64,000 bases of DNA from NCBI GenBank assembly GCA_963712175.1, contig CAVQGZ010000011.1, positions 1 through 64,000 of the forward strand, given 5' to 3'. The position numbers and the translations under genes are program-made. Under the pieces are notes generated by a model that was not told where the DNA came from, ran no database searches, and saw only the letters and a program-made list of their open reading frames with translations. This DNA comes from CAVQGZ01 sp963712175. Lineage in GTDB: Bacteria > Actinomycetota > Actinomycetes > Jiangellales > Jiangellaceae. Position 1 is the first letter of the stretch. Each line of letters starts with the position of its first letter. Positions 9,201-19,500 of the stretch are shown here, piece after piece.

Positions 9201-9661
9201 GCGGGCACCGACACGCCGGACGTCGCCTTGCGCATCCCTGCCTCGGCTCGAGCGCCGATCCATCGAAAGGCCAGCCGGAGCCCGGGGTCACCGAGCCGCA
9301 GGATGCCTGTGAGACGCAGGTCGGCGTCGTACACGATCATCGAGCCGGCCGGTGTCGCTGTCACGGTGATCCGGTCGAACGACGTCAGCAGCGGGCCCCG
9401 CGCGACGAGCAGGACTTCGTGGGGGTCGGTCGGGTCGTCTGGGACGTGGTACTCCTCCGTCACGTACCGCAGCGTGATGTCACGCAGAAAGGCGGCCGCG
9501 GTTACCTCGTAGGCAGCCCCCGGCCCAGCCCCCTCTCCCACGACCTGCTCGACGCGCGGGATGCCCGGATCCCAGGTCGCGAACGTGCGCATGTCCGAGA
9601 ACAGCGCGAACGCATCCGCGACGGGCATGGGCGACTGGACGCGTGCGACGAAGCGGGCCAT
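9197..9661 (-). CDS. SRPBCC-fold (START-like) ligand-binding protein
   Basis: 154 residues. The beginning MARFVARVQSPMPVADAFAL and the FSDMRTFATWDPGI segment are typical of the SRPBCC/polyketide-cyclase-like fold, a helix-grip pocket for hydrophobic ligands. The C-terminal helix (LRLAFRWIGARAEAGM) fits. There is no catalytic signature, so the ligand is unknown. ATG 9661 is supported by a TACAGT box exactly 6 nt upstream. The stop overlaps the start of the dehydrogenase gene, making a two-gene operon. Confidence 0.85.
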   Translation of the reverse strand: MARFVARVQSPMPVADAFALFSDMRTFATWDPGIPRVEQVVGEGAGPGAAYEVTAAAFLRDITLRYVTEEYHVPDDPTDPHEVLLVARGPLLTSFDRITVTATPAGSMIVYDADLRLTGILRLGDPGLRLAFRWIGARAEAGMRKATSGVSVPA

Positions 9662-9667
9662 GCCACC

Positions 9668-9673
9668 ACTGTA
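9668..9673 (-). promoter_or_regulatory. Candidate -10 box (TACAGT) for the SRPBCC-SDR operon
   Basis: On the minus strand TACAGT lies 6 nt before the ATG at 9661, a leaderless-type arrangement. The facing gene has its own TAGCAT box at 9728-9733, so this short interval holds divergent promoters. Confidence 0.45.
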
Positions 9674-9752
9674 GGAACGACCCGGCGACCCCGCGACCTG
9701 GTCAGGGGCCCGTGAGATGGAGGGCTCTAGCATCGGGAGCCAGGAGGACGAG

Positions 9753-11372
9753 ATGCTCGTCGGCACCAGGTACGGCACGCGTGCGATCGACGCACGCTAC
9801 GACACGATCGTGATCGGCTCGGGTCTCAGCGGGTTGACCACAGCCGCCGTGCTGGCCAAGGCAGGCAAGAAGGTGCTCGTGCTCGAGCGCCACTACACCG
9901 CCGGTGGGTTCACCCACTCCTTCCGTCGACGCGGCTTCGAGTGGGACGTGGGTGTGCACTACGTCGGCGAGGTGCACAAGCCCGACTCCCTGCTGCGGCG
10001 CGCCTTCGACTCCATCACCGACGGTGAGCTCCAGTGGGCCCGGATGGACGACCCGTACGACCGGATCGTCATCGGCGAGGACGCCTACGACTTCGTCGCC
10101 GGCGCCCGCCGCTTTCGGGAGGAGCTGCTGCGATCGTTCCCGCACGCCGGTGACCAGATCGACGAGTACCTGCGTCTGATCCGGGCCGCCAGCGCCAGCA
10201 TGCCGGCCCACTTCGCACCGCGCTACCTGCCACGGCCCTTGCAGCCACTGGCTGCGTCGGTGGCGTCACGGGCTGCCGGCTCCTACTTCACCCGCACGAC
10301 CCGATCCGTCATGTCCGACGCGGTGAGCGACCCGCGCCTGGCCGCCGTGCTCACCGGGCAGTGGGGCGACTACGGCCTGCCCCCGGGGCAGTCGAGCTTC
10401 GGGATGCACGCGATCGTCGCCCAGCACTACCTGGGCGGGGCCAGCTTTCCGGTGGGGGGCGCGTGGCGCATCGCCGATACCATCGTGCCGGTCATCGAGC
10501 GTTCTGGCGGGGCCGTGCTCGTCGACGCGGAGGTGGCGTCGATCATCATCGCCCACGACCGTGCGAGCGGGGTGCGCATGGCCAACGGCGACGAGATCAG
10601 CAGCGACAACGTCGTCAGCGCGGCAGGTCTGCGCACGACGTACGGGCGCCTGGTCCCGGAGGACGTCGCCTCGCGGCTGGCGGTCACCAGCAAGGTCGCG
10701 TCCGTGCGACCGGCCGTGGGGCACATCGGCCTCTACATCGGCCTTCGAGCAACGGCACGCGACCTCGACCTCGCCCAGACGAACCTGTGGATCTACCGCG
10801 AGGACGACCACGACCGCAGCCTCGCTCGCTACCTGGCTGCACCCAGCACCGACGTTCCCCTGACCTACATCTCGTTCCCCTCGGCCAAGGACCCGTCCTG
10901 GGAGACCAGGTACCCCGGCAAGGCCACCATCGACGTCATCTCGCTGGCGCCCTACGAGTGGTTCGAGCCGTGGAAGGGCGAGCCCTGGCGCAAGCGCGGG
11001 GCAGAGTACGACGACGTCAAGGCACAGCTGAGCGAGCGGCTGCTGGCCGACGTCTACCGCCACGTCCCCCAGATACGCGGCCACGTGGCCTACCACGAGC
11101 TGTCGACGCCGCTGTCGACGGCAGAGTTCGGCAACTACTCACGCGGTGAGGTCTACGGACTGGAGCACTCCCCACACCGCTTCGCCCAACGGTGGATCAC
11201 GCCGCGCGCACCCATCCGCGGGCTCTTCCTGACGGGTCAGGACATCCTGTTCTGCGGGGTGGGCTCGGCCATGATGTCGGGGATCGTCACCGCGACGTCC
11301 ATGCTCGGGCCACGTGCGGCTCGGGTGCTGCCCGAGGTACTCGGCTGGCCTCGGCAGCTCGCGACCCGCTAG
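9753..11372 (+). CDS. FAD-dependent oxidoreductase of the retinol saturase/phytoene desaturase family
   Basis: 539 residues. An N-terminal FAD-binding motif (TIVIGSGLSGLTTAAVLAKA) is followed by LERHYTAGGFTHSF and the G-D-x-G-type element WDVGVHYVGEV, as in retinol 13,14-reductase and CrtI/CrtO-type enzymes. The C-terminus has the family FAD-contact segment GLFLTGQDILFCGVGSAM. It is predicted to oxidise or reduce polyene or isoprenoid chains; the substrate is not known. ATG 9753 was chosen because AGGAGG (9742-9747) sits 5 nt upstream; a TAGCAT box at 9728-9733 is a plausible -10. It ends overlapping the convergent malQ stop. Confidence 0.87.
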   Translation: MLVGTRYGTRAIDARYDTIVIGSGLSGLTTAAVLAKAGKKVLVLERHYTAGGFTHSFRRRGFEWDVGVHYVGEVHKPDSLLRRAFDSITDGELQWARMDDPYDRIVIGEDAYDFVAGARRFREELLRSFPHAGDQIDEYLRLIRAASASMPAHFAPRYLPRPLQPLAASVASRAAGSYFTRTTRSVMSDAVSDPRLAAVLTGQWGDYGLPPGQSSFGMHAIVAQHYLGGASFPVGGAWRIADTIVPVIERSGGAVLVDAEVASIIIAHDRASGVRMANGDEISSDNVVSAAGLRTTYGRLVPEDVASRLAVTSKVASVRPAVGHIGLYIGLRATARDLDLAQTNLWIYREDDHDRSLARYLAAPSTDVPLTYISFPSAKDPSWETRYPGKATIDVISLAPYEWFEPWKGEPWRKRGAEYDDVKAQLSERLLADVYRHVPQIRGHVAYHELSTPLSTAEFGNYSRGEVYGLEHSPHRFAQRWITPRAPIRGLFLTGQDILFCGVGSAMMSGIVTATSMLGPRAARVLPEVLGWPRQLATR

Positions 11373-12871
11373 CCGACTCGTCCGTACCTCTGCGCCAGTC
11401 GACGCAGCGAGGCGGCAAGCTCGCCCGACAGTCCCTCCGGCGGCATCCGCCAGCTCCAGTTGCCGACGAAGACGGACGGGTCGTTCATCCGCGCACGCGA
11501 GTCGAGCACCAGAAGGTCCTGCATCGGGAACACCGCCACGTCGGCGCGCGAGCCCATGGCCGCCTCGATGAGGGACCACACGATCCGACCAGTGTCGGCC
11601 CGCGGGTCGACCTGGTAGTAGGCAGCCACCTCTGCGCGCTGCTGGGGGTCCAAGGAGGCCCACCACCCGGCGACCGTGTCGTTGTCGTGGGTCCCGGTGT
11701 AGGCCAGACAGGCGGTCGGGAAGCGGTGCGGCAGGTGCGGGTTGTCCGATGTCCCGTCGAACCCGAACTCGAGGATCCGCATCCCAGGCAGGTGGTTGGT
11801 GTCTCGCAGGGCCAGGACGTCGTCGTCCAGGGTCCCGAGGTCCTCGGCCACGAACGGCATGCTGGGGAACTGGGCCCGCACGGCGTCGAGGAAGTGCTGC
11901 CCCGGGCCCGGAACCCACCGCCCTCCGCGAGCGTCGGCGGCGCCGGCGGGGACCTCCCAGTAGGCCGACAGGGCGCGAAAGTGGTCGATGCGCACGACGT
12001 CGCTGAGCTCCAGGCAACGGCGCAGCCGGTCCAGCCACCAGCGGTACCCCCTACCGGCCATGACGTCCCACCGATACAGCGGGTTGCCCCACAGCTGCCC
12101 GGTCTCGCTGAAGTAGTCCGGCGGGACCCCGGACTGGACAAGGAGCCCACCGTCGTCGTCGAGGGAGAACTCGCGCTGGTTCACCCACACGTCGGCGGAG
12201 TCATGGCTGACGTAGATCGGCAGGTCCCCCAGGATCGTCAGTCCGGCACCGTTCGCTGCCCTCTTCAGCGCTGCCCACTGCTGGTCGAAGAAGAAGAAGA
12301 TGGCTCGCCACTGCGCGACGGCGCCCGATAGCTCCGACCGCGACTCGGCCAGGGCCGAGGACTGCCGACGGCGGATGCCGCGCGGCCAGGTGAACCAGGG
12401 GTCGTCGTCATAGCTGTCCTTGAGGGCGAAGAAGTGACAGGTGTCGTCCAGCCACGGCTGCTGGCGGCAGAACGTCTCGAACGACTCGGTCCACGGGTGG
12501 TCAGGTTGGGCGAGCAGCGCGTCCGCGGCCTCGCGGAGCTCCGGCAGCTTCTGCTCGCTCAGCAGGTCGAAAGGAACCGCGGAGTCGCTGACCTCGTCCG
12601 ACAACGCCGGCTGGGCGAGAAGCCCGTGCTGGTGCAGATCGAGGCGATCGACGAGCCACGGGTTACCGGCGAACGCCGAGTAGCTGAAGTACGGCGAGTC
12701 GTACTGCCCGTTGACTGTCAGCGGAAGAATCTGCCACACGCTCGCGCCGGCTGTGCGCAGCCAGTCGACGAAGCGGTACGCCTGCGCCCCGATGGTGCCG
12801 ATCGGCTCCGCTCCGAACAGCGAGGACGGGTGCAGCAGCACCCCGAACTGCCGCCGTTCGAGCTCGGTCAT
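11369..12871 (-). CDS. malQ: 4-alpha-glucanotransferase (amylomaltase, GH77)
   Basis: 500 residues, the usual length of compact bacterial amylomaltases, which transfer maltooligosaccharide segments between alpha-1,4-glucans in glycogen/maltose metabolism. Family signatures: GTIGAQAYRFVDWL, WQILPL and YSAFAGNPWL near the N-terminus; the nucleophile region VVRIDHFRAL; the acid/base region VAEDLGTLDDDV; and the third carboxylate in YTGTHDNDTVAGW. A purine-rich ribosome-binding site (AAAGGGAGA) precedes the ATG at 12871. It is divergently arranged with the lipoprotein gene at 13008. Confidence 0.96.
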   Translation of the reverse strand: MTELERRQFGVLLHPSSLFGAEPIGTIGAQAYRFVDWLRTAGASVWQILPLTVNGQYDSPYFSYSAFAGNPWLVDRLDLHQHGLLAQPALSDEVSDSAVPFDLLSEQKLPELREAADALLAQPDHPWTESFETFCRQQPWLDDTCHFFALKDSYDDDPWFTWPRGIRRRQSSALAESRSELSGAVAQWRAIFFFFDQQWAALKRAANGAGLTILGDLPIYVSHDSADVWVNQREFSLDDDGGLLVQSGVPPDYFSETGQLWGNPLYRWDVMAGRGYRWWLDRLRRCLELSDVVRIDHFRALSAYWEVPAGAADARGGRWVPGPGQHFLDAVRAQFPSMPFVAEDLGTLDDDVLALRDTNHLPGMRILEFGFDGTSDNPHLPHRFPTACLAYTGTHDNDTVAGWWASLDPQQRAEVAAYYQVDPRADTGRIVWSLIEAAMGSRADVAVFPMQDLLVLDSRARMNDPSVFVGNWSWRMPPEGLSGELAASLRRLAQRYGRVG

Positions 12872-12918
12872 CGGTATCTCCCTTTCGCCGCGGGCGAGGC
12901 TCCCGAAGCCGAGGCCAG

Positions 12919-12947
12919 CCTGTCAGCAGGAGCCGTGCCCTGTCAGC
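12919..12947. repeat. Two direct 9-base repeats in the malQ/esterase divergent promoter region
   Basis: CCTGTCAGC occurs at 12919-12927 and 12939-12947, start-to-start 20 bases (about two helical turns), between divergent genes. It could be a tandem regulator site. The evidence is position and spacing only. Confidence 0.3.
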
Positions 12948-13007
12948 CGGACGACGCGCGGAGGCGAATCGAGCCCGCCTCACCAGCGACCGCGAGACGA
13001 TACCTGC

Positions 13008-13850
13008 ATGCGAACGAACGTCAGCATGCGCCCGGCCATAACCAGCATGGTGCTGGTCCTGGCCTTGGCGGTCAGCGCCTGCGCAGCGCAGCAGGCAACG
13101 CCGCCGCAGGCCTCGGCGACTCCCGCGAGCGCGTTCGACCCCCGGTCGGGAACCGAGGTGCTGGGGCTCGACGCGAGCGCGGCGCAGGTCAGTCCGACCT
13201 TGGTCGTGCTGGTCCCGGGGGGCGGTTGGACGTCGGCAGACCCGAGCGGCCTGGTGCCGCTGGCGGAGTCGCTCGTGACAGCAGGAGCCATCGCGGCAAT
13301 CACCACCTATCGCACCGCGTCGGACGGGGTCTTCTTCCCCGAACCGGCTCGCGACGTCGCATGCTCGGTCGCCGCCGCCGTCGCGATCGTTGGCGAGAGC
13401 GGACGTGAGGTCGACGATGTCGTCCTCCTGGGGCACTCGGCCGGCGCCCACCTTGCGGCGCTCGTTGCCCTGCGTGGTACCGAGTTCGCCGACGGCTGCC
13501 CCGACCCGCCTGTCGCCGCGGACGCCTTGGTCGGCCTCGCCGGGCTCTACGACGTCACCCAGGTTCCCCTGCTGGCGCCGAACCTGTTCGGCCCCAGCAG
13601 CCCTGATCCATCCGACAGGGAGCAGGGCAACCCCGTGGGCTACGCCGCGGCCCGCCCCCAGATGCCGGTCCTGCTCGTCCATGGAACGGCCGACGGCCTG
13701 GTTCCGGTCCAGCTCACGACCGAGTTCGCCGATGCCCTGAGCACCGGCGGGCACGCCGTCAGCACTGACTACCCGGCCGGGGTCGACCACCAGTCCGTGT
13801 ACTCCGCCGAGGTGGCTGGACCCGTCGTGGCCGCGTGGCTCGACCTGTGA
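13008..13850 (+). CDS. Lipoprotein esterase/alpha-beta hydrolase
   Basis: 280 residues. The N-terminus is a lipoprotein signal peptide with lipobox (VLVLALAVSACAAQ; Cys about residue 25), so the enzyme is probably anchored to the outer face of the membrane. The alpha/beta-hydrolase core shows an oxyanion loop (LVPGGGW), the nucleophile elbow LLGHSAGAHLAAL, an acidic residue near LLVHGTADGLVP and a His near AGVDHQSV. The overall pattern resembles BD-FAE/acetyl-esterase-type serine esterases. ATG 13008 places the signal peptide correctly; a further ATG at 13026 is possible. The physiological ester is unknown. Confidence 0.87.
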   Translation: MRTNVSMRPAITSMVLVLALAVSACAAQQATPPQASATPASAFDPRSGTEVLGLDASAAQVSPTLVVLVPGGGWTSADPSGLVPLAESLVTAGAIAAITTYRTASDGVFFPEPARDVACSVAAAVAIVGESGREVDDVVLLGHSAGAHLAALVALRGTEFADGCPDPPVAADALVGLAGLYDVTQVPLLAPNLFGPSSPDPSDREQGNPVGYAAARPQMPVLLVHGTADGLVPVQLTTEFADALSTGGHAVSTDYPAGVDHQSVYSAEVAGPVVAAWLDL

Positions 13851-13871
13851 CCGCCGTCCGCGGCCCGCGGG

Positions 13872-16583
13872 TCAGGTGTCTGCCACCACCTCCTCCCCAA
13901 CCGACATCCGGCCCACCCGTTGCAGGGCTTGCGGGGTGAAGACGGCCAGACCCAGGTCGGGGTCGTACCCGTGGATCTCGGTGACGTCGAGCTTGGACAT
14001 GAACTCGACCGTCTCCAGTGAGACCAGCTGGCCCGGGACAAGGATGGGGAACCCCGGCGGATAGGGGACGACGAGCGTCGTGGCCACCAGCTCGCCGCCG
14101 TCGCGGAGAATCCGGGTGGCCTCGTCGAGCTCGACATAGTCGACGTTGTCGGCGTCGTAGCCGAGGAAGTACGCCGATCGCATGTCGCCCTCGACGCTGC
14201 CCGGGTGCGGCGAGAAGGCCTCGTGGAACGCGCTGAAGTCGGGCAGGTGCGGCAGCTCCAGGGTGTTGCGGCGCACCCGCCGGTCGAAGACCCGGCGCTG
14301 GGCAGGACTGAAGTCGGCCAGCTCGGACTGGAGTCGTCCGGCGATCTGGCGCAGGACGTCGAGCAGGTAGTCCACCGACCCCCACGTGGCGCCGATGGTG
14401 ACGATGAACAGCACGCTGTTGATCGACGTCTTGTTCACCTGGATGCCGTACTGGTCCATCAGGATGGAGTTCTTGAACTCGTCACCGTTCCAGCCGGTAT
14501 CCCCGATGTAGAGGGAGATGCGTGTGGCGTCGAGGCTGAACTCGGCGTCACCGTCGTCGCCGGCGACGGCTCGCATCCCGGGTGGCACCATCTCATCCGG
14601 TTCGAGCACTCGCATGAAGCGGGCCAGCAGAGGGTCCTCAGCGATGCGACGACGGATGGTGCGTGCCATCTCGTACGAACGCGCCACCATGCCGTAGCCC
14701 TCGAGCTCGACCTGCCGTCGGGCCAGGTCCAACGAGGCGAGGATCTGGTAGTTCGGCGACGTGCTCGTGTGGGTGTTGAACGCCTCGTGGAACTGGGTGA
14801 CTGCGAGGCGCTCGAACTCCTGGTCGTAGACGTGGATCATCGAGCCCTGGCGAAGCGCGGACAGGGACTTGTGCGTCGACTGCGTCGCGTACACGCGCAC
14901 CTTCGCCAGGTCGGGGTCAGGCATCAGGCGGGTGTCCAGGGTGGCATCGTCGGTGAGGTCGAGTCCCTCCATCCGCTCGGTGTAGCGCTGGTACTCCTCG
15001 CGGTACTCCGGCGAGCGCAGTCGCCGTCGAAGCGACCGGGCCGCTGTCATCGCCGTTCGGTGGCGCACGACCGGATGCACGTTGGCGAAGGCGAACCAGG
15101 CCTCGTCCCAGAGGAAGACGACATCGGGCTTGATGGCCAGCACCTCTTCCATCACCCGCTGCGGGTTGTAGGTGATGCCGTCGAAGGTGCAGTTGGTCAG
15201 CAGCACCATCCGCACCGCGTCCAACCGCCCGGCGCGGCGCAGGTCGAGCAGCTGCCGCTTGATGGTCCGCAACGGCACGGCCCCGTAGGCGGCGAACTCG
15301 GGCAACGGGTAGGCGTCGAGGTAGATGGGATGGGCCCCGGCCAGGATGAGCCCGTAGTGGTGCGACTTGTGGCAGTTGCGGTCGATCAGGACGATGTCAC
15401 CCGGCCTGGCCATGGCCTGCACCACGATCTTGTTGGACGTCGACGTGCCGTTGGTGGCGAAGTACGTCTCCATCGAGCCCCAGGCCCGCGCAGCCTTCTG
15501 CTGCGCATCTCGCAGGCTTCCGTGTGGGGACAGCAACGAGTCAAGACCACCCGAGGTAGCGGACGTCTCAGCGAGAAAGATGTTTCTTCCGTAGAACTCC
15601 CCCATGTCGCGAATCCACTTGGAGTTGAACAGGGAGTTCCCGCGCGCGATCGGCAGCGCGTGGAAGTTGCCGATCGGACGTTCGGCATAGGACTTGAGCG
15701 CGTCGAAGAACGGCGTGTCCACGCGGTCCCGTACCCCGGCCATCACGGTCACGTGCAGCTCGCTGCGTGCCTCGTACCGGTAGAACACCCGGTCGAACAC
15801 CTCGTACGTCGCGTCGTGGACCTGCGGCATGGACTCGTCGGTCAGCAGGTAGAGATCAAGGTGCGGACGCACCCGGCGGATGGCCTCGGCCAGCGCGAAT
15901 GACCGGGGAGCCGCATTGGTGGCCGAGAGGTCGAACTCCTCGTCGAGCTCGTCCATGAGGCCGCCGTAGAAGCCGAACGCGGCATCGGAGCGGAACGGGA
16001 AGTCGTAGCGGAGCAGGACCGCCTGGATGTCGTGGTTGACGAGCACGGCCGCCATGGCCGCCTCGAACGACTCGACGGCAACGATCTCGAAGGCGAGGTC
16101 GTCACCCGCGCGACGGTAGCTGCGGATCTCGTCCAGCCCCGACTGCAGCACCGCCGCATCGGTGTCACTGACCACCAGGAGGGTGAAGAAGCCGGGCAGG
16201 TTCTCGTTGGCCGACGGTTGGCGCACCGGTTGCCCGATTCCTCCGAACATGGCTGCCTTGTCGCTCCAGCGCCCCAGCTGCCAGGCGGCCACCCGAGCCT
16301 GCTCGGCCAGCACGTCGTAGTCCCCGCGCGTCGCCCAGGCCTCCAGCGTTGCCAGCCCGTCGGCACCCGGGTAGACCCACAAGGGCTCGACCCCACGAAG
16401 GAACGCCATCAGGTCGGCCAGCTCTGACTCCAGGTCGGTCGGGTCCTTGCCCGCTCGCTGCGCTGCAGCGAGCCGCTCTGCCACCCGACCCAAGCGCTCC
16501 CAGCAGTCGCGCCGCGCGTAGGCAGGATTCGTGGTGTCGGCGAGGAACGACACGCTGGGCTGGTCACGCACGGTGTAGGGCAT
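13872..16583 (-). CDS. Large Orn/Lys/Arg-type PLP-dependent decarboxylase
   Basis: 903 residues. An N-terminal ~250-residue receiver/wing-like region precedes a fold-type I PLP domain: SNKIVVQAMARPGDIVLIDR, the HKSHHYG element, FLWDEAWFAFANVHP (cofactor Asp), and the Schiff-base lysine in ATQSTHKSLSALRQGS (Lys about 572). This matches the basic amino acid decarboxylase family; whether it prefers ornithine, lysine or arginine cannot be read here. It follows lacZ on the same strand, with its ATG 20 bases inside the lacZ end and a GAGGTG ribosome-binding site upstream, so it is likely cotranscribed despite an unrelated role. Confidence 0.92.
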   Translation of the reverse strand: MPYTVRDQPSVSFLADTTNPAYARRDCWERLGRVAERLAAAQRAGKDPTDLESELADLMAFLRGVEPLWVYPGADGLATLEAWATRGDYDVLAEQARVAAWQLGRWSDKAAMFGGIGQPVRQPSANENLPGFFTLLVVSDTDAAVLQSGLDEIRSYRRAGDDLAFEIVAVESFEAAMAAVLVNHDIQAVLLRYDFPFRSDAAFGFYGGLMDELDEEFDLSATNAAPRSFALAEAIRRVRPHLDLYLLTDESMPQVHDATYEVFDRVFYRYEARSELHVTVMAGVRDRVDTPFFDALKSYAERPIGNFHALPIARGNSLFNSKWIRDMGEFYGRNIFLAETSATSGGLDSLLSPHGSLRDAQQKAARAWGSMETYFATNGTSTSNKIVVQAMARPGDIVLIDRNCHKSHHYGLILAGAHPIYLDAYPLPEFAAYGAVPLRTIKRQLLDLRRAGRLDAVRMVLLTNCTFDGITYNPQRVMEEVLAIKPDVVFLWDEAWFAFANVHPVVRHRTAMTAARSLRRRLRSPEYREEYQRYTERMEGLDLTDDATLDTRLMPDPDLAKVRVYATQSTHKSLSALRQGSMIHVYDQEFERLAVTQFHEAFNTHTSTSPNYQILASLDLARRQVELEGYGMVARSYEMARTIRRRIAEDPLLARFMRVLEPDEMVPPGMRAVAGDDGDAEFSLDATRISLYIGDTGWNGDEFKNSILMDQYGIQVNKTSINSVLFIVTIGATWGSVDYLLDVLRQIAGRLQSELADFSPAQRRVFDRRVRRNTLELPHLPDFSAFHEAFSPHPGSVEGDMRSAYFLGYDADNVDYVELDEATRILRDGGELVATTLVVPYPPGFPILVPGQLVSLETVEFMSKLDVTEIHGYDPDLGLAVFTPQALQRVGRMSVGEEVVADT

Positions 16584-19500
16584 GGGGCACCTCGTCTGTG
16601 ATGGCTCGGCTCGTCGGCCTCGCGTCGGTCCTGCGCAGCCGGATCGCCACGCGATACGTGCGGCCCGCTGGCATGCGGTAGGGGTCCAGCAGTGCCGCTG
16701 CCCCCGGCTTGTCGCCGCCGACGCCGCGCTGCCGCCCGACGGTGAGGGTCAGCGCGTCACGTCGGGGAAGCTCGTGGGAGTGCTGTGCACGGTCGAGGTC
16801 GCGCTGCGTGTACGGCCAGGCCGTGAACTCCATCGTGTCGCCGGAGCAGTCCTCGACGAGGAGGCCGTCGGAGTCGCGCAGCACCTCCAGCCACCGCACG
16901 CCAGTCCGGTTGCCGTTCTCCTGGGGCCGGACGTAGGGGTGGGTCAGCTCTGCCACCGTCGTCTCGTGGATGCCGGTCCACGCGCCGTGGGCGCGATCGA
17001 CATAGGTCTCGTGCGGGCCCTTGCCGTACCAGCGCACTCGCTGGGCACCGGCGAGCTCCGTGGTCAGGCCGAGCCGAATCATCTCGCGAGCCGGCACCAC
17101 TTGGTGGACCACGTCCAGGGTGCCGTCAGCGGCCAGCCGGTACTGCAGCGTCGCCGCTCGCAGCAGTGGCGAGCGGACCAGCAGGGTCACCCGCAGACCG
17201 TCCTCGTCGACGGCGTCCTCGACCCGCGCGACTCGGGGGCGAGCGAGGCGCCACAGCCGGTCCGGGAGCAGCGGCTCCAGCCACGCCGCGCCGTTGGCGA
17301 AACCCCGCTCGTTGTCGGTCGGTGCTCGCCAGTACACCGGACGCAACGCCCCTGCGAGGACGTCGACGCCGCCCACGCGCCACGAGGTCAGCGCGCCCGT
17401 TCGTGCGTCGATCTCCACCAGACCCGCGCCGACGTCAGCCCGCAGCGTGTGACCTTCGCGCAGCAGCCGGACCGGTCCTGGTGCAGACCCTCCCGCGATC
17501 GGCCTGGCGGATGTGCGCCGCCGCGAGCGGTCACGTGGCCGCAGGACGAACTCGTCGAAGGCCACCTCGGCCCCGGCCTGCGACCACGGAGTCGGCTCAC
17601 GGCGCCGCCAGCGGAACCGGACGACCCGCTCGGCCGGGGCCGGCGCCGCTGAGGGGACGACCCACTCGCGCGAGCCACCGGGTGGGACCGACACGGAGGG
17701 CAGCGACTCGGTGTGGGTCACAGCGCCGTCGTCGCGAACCTCGAGCACGGGATCGAAGGCGTCGAGATCGGTGAAGGAGTGCCGGTTCGTCACTCGGTAC
17801 CGGCCGGCGGCGGGGTCGAGCGGCCTCACCTCGATCGGCCGGTAGCACCATCGCACCTCGTAGGCACTCGGGTGCGGCGTTCGATCGGCAGCCAGGATGC
17901 CGTTGAGCAGGAACGTGCCGTGGTGCGGCGTGTCGCCGAAGTCCCCTCCGTAGTGCCAACGCTCCTGCCCGTCCGGGCCCGTCTGACGAATGGCCTGGTC
18001 GACGTAGTCCCAGATGAAGCCACCGACCACGTTCGGGTACCGGAAGAACACGTCGACGTGCTCGGCGAGGTTGCCGACACTGTTCTGCATCGCATGGGCG
18101 TACTCGCACTGCAGCACCGGGCGACCGATGAGCATCTCCTGCGTGACGTCCTTGTCGTCGGTGAGCAGCCGGTTCTGCAGCTTCGTGAGCGGGCCGAACG
18201 TCAGCGGCTCTCGGCGACCGAGGGCGGCCATCTGCTCGGCAGTGGCGTACATCCGCGACACCACATCGCTGATGGCTGGGTCGTGGTCGCCCTCGTAGTG
18301 AAAGGGCCGGGTGTCGTCCAGGTGCCGGGCGGCGCGCTTCATCTGCACGAAGGCGCCTCCGTCGCGTCCGCCCTCACCGGCCTCGTTGCCCAGGGACCAC
18401 ATGATGATGCTCGGGTGGTTGCGGTCGGCCAGCACCATCCGCTCCATGCGGTCCACGCAGTGGCCGACCCAGAGTGGGTTGTCCCCCGGAACGTTCTTGC
18501 GACGGACGCCGTGCGACTCCAGGTCGCACTCGTCCATCACGTAGAGCCCGAGCTCGTCGCAGAGGTCGTAGAAGACCTGCGGGTTGGGGTAGTGGCTGGT
18601 GCGGATCGCGTTGATGTTGAGGCTCTTGGCAAGCAGCAGGTCCTCGCGGTACCGCTCGGTCGGGACAGCCCACGCGTGGTCGGGGTCGAAGTCGTGCCGG
18701 TTGACCCCGAGCAGCGTGATGGGCTGACCGTTGACGAGCAGGCGTTCGTCACGGATCTGCACCGTGCGGAACCCGATGCGAAGCGCCAACGCCTGCACCA
18801 GTGTCCCGTCACGACGCAGCAGCACCGTGACCCCGTAGAGGTGCGGGGTCTCCGCAGTCCAGGCCGACACCTGCGGCAGATGCGTGCTCAGCACGACAGC
18901 GGACTCCTGGCCCGGTCCGAGGGTCACCGTGTCGGTGCCCACCGGTCGGCTGGCACCCGAGTCGGGCTCGGTGAGCACGACCTCGACCTCCGCGCTCGCT
19001 TCGACGTCGGCGTGGTTGACGACGCTGAGCTGCGTCGTCAGCGTCCCGTCGGTGTAGGTCGAGCCGAGCTGTGCTCGCGCCCAGACGTCGCGCACCGCCA
19101 GCTTCGGCTCGGCGCGAAGGTAGACCGGACGGAAGATGCCGCTGAGGTACCACATGTCCTGGCCGTCGAGGTAGCTGCTGGCGGCGTAGCGCAGCACGAC
19201 GACGGTGAGCCTGTTCTCCCCATCGACGAGGTGCTCGGTCACGTCGAACTCAGCGGGCAGGAAGGACCCCTGCGTGTAGCCGACCCGCCGACCGTTGAGG
19301 ACGACCGAGGCACCCGCCTTGACTCCCTCCAGGACGAGGGTGACACGCTTCGTGGACCAGTCAGGCGGGACGGTGAACGTGCGGGCGTAGACCCCGGCCT
19401 CGTTCAGCTCCGGGTCGATGTCAGGGATGCGGTCACGCCGGGTGCCCAGTGCCGGCGGGAACCGGTTGGCAAGGTAGTTGGGTTTGCCGTGGCCCTGCAG

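Noticed and set aside
9201..9263. Upstream ATG for the SDR gene
   Set aside because: It would overlap the SRPBCC gene by 67 bases; the GTG at 9200 gives a standard GTGA junction and the residues before it are not SDR-like.
14205..15902. Long plus-strand open frame opposite the decarboxylase
   Set aside because: No recognisable domain; low-complexity composition typical of antisense frames in high-GC DNA, and the opposite frame has intact PLP-enzyme motifs.
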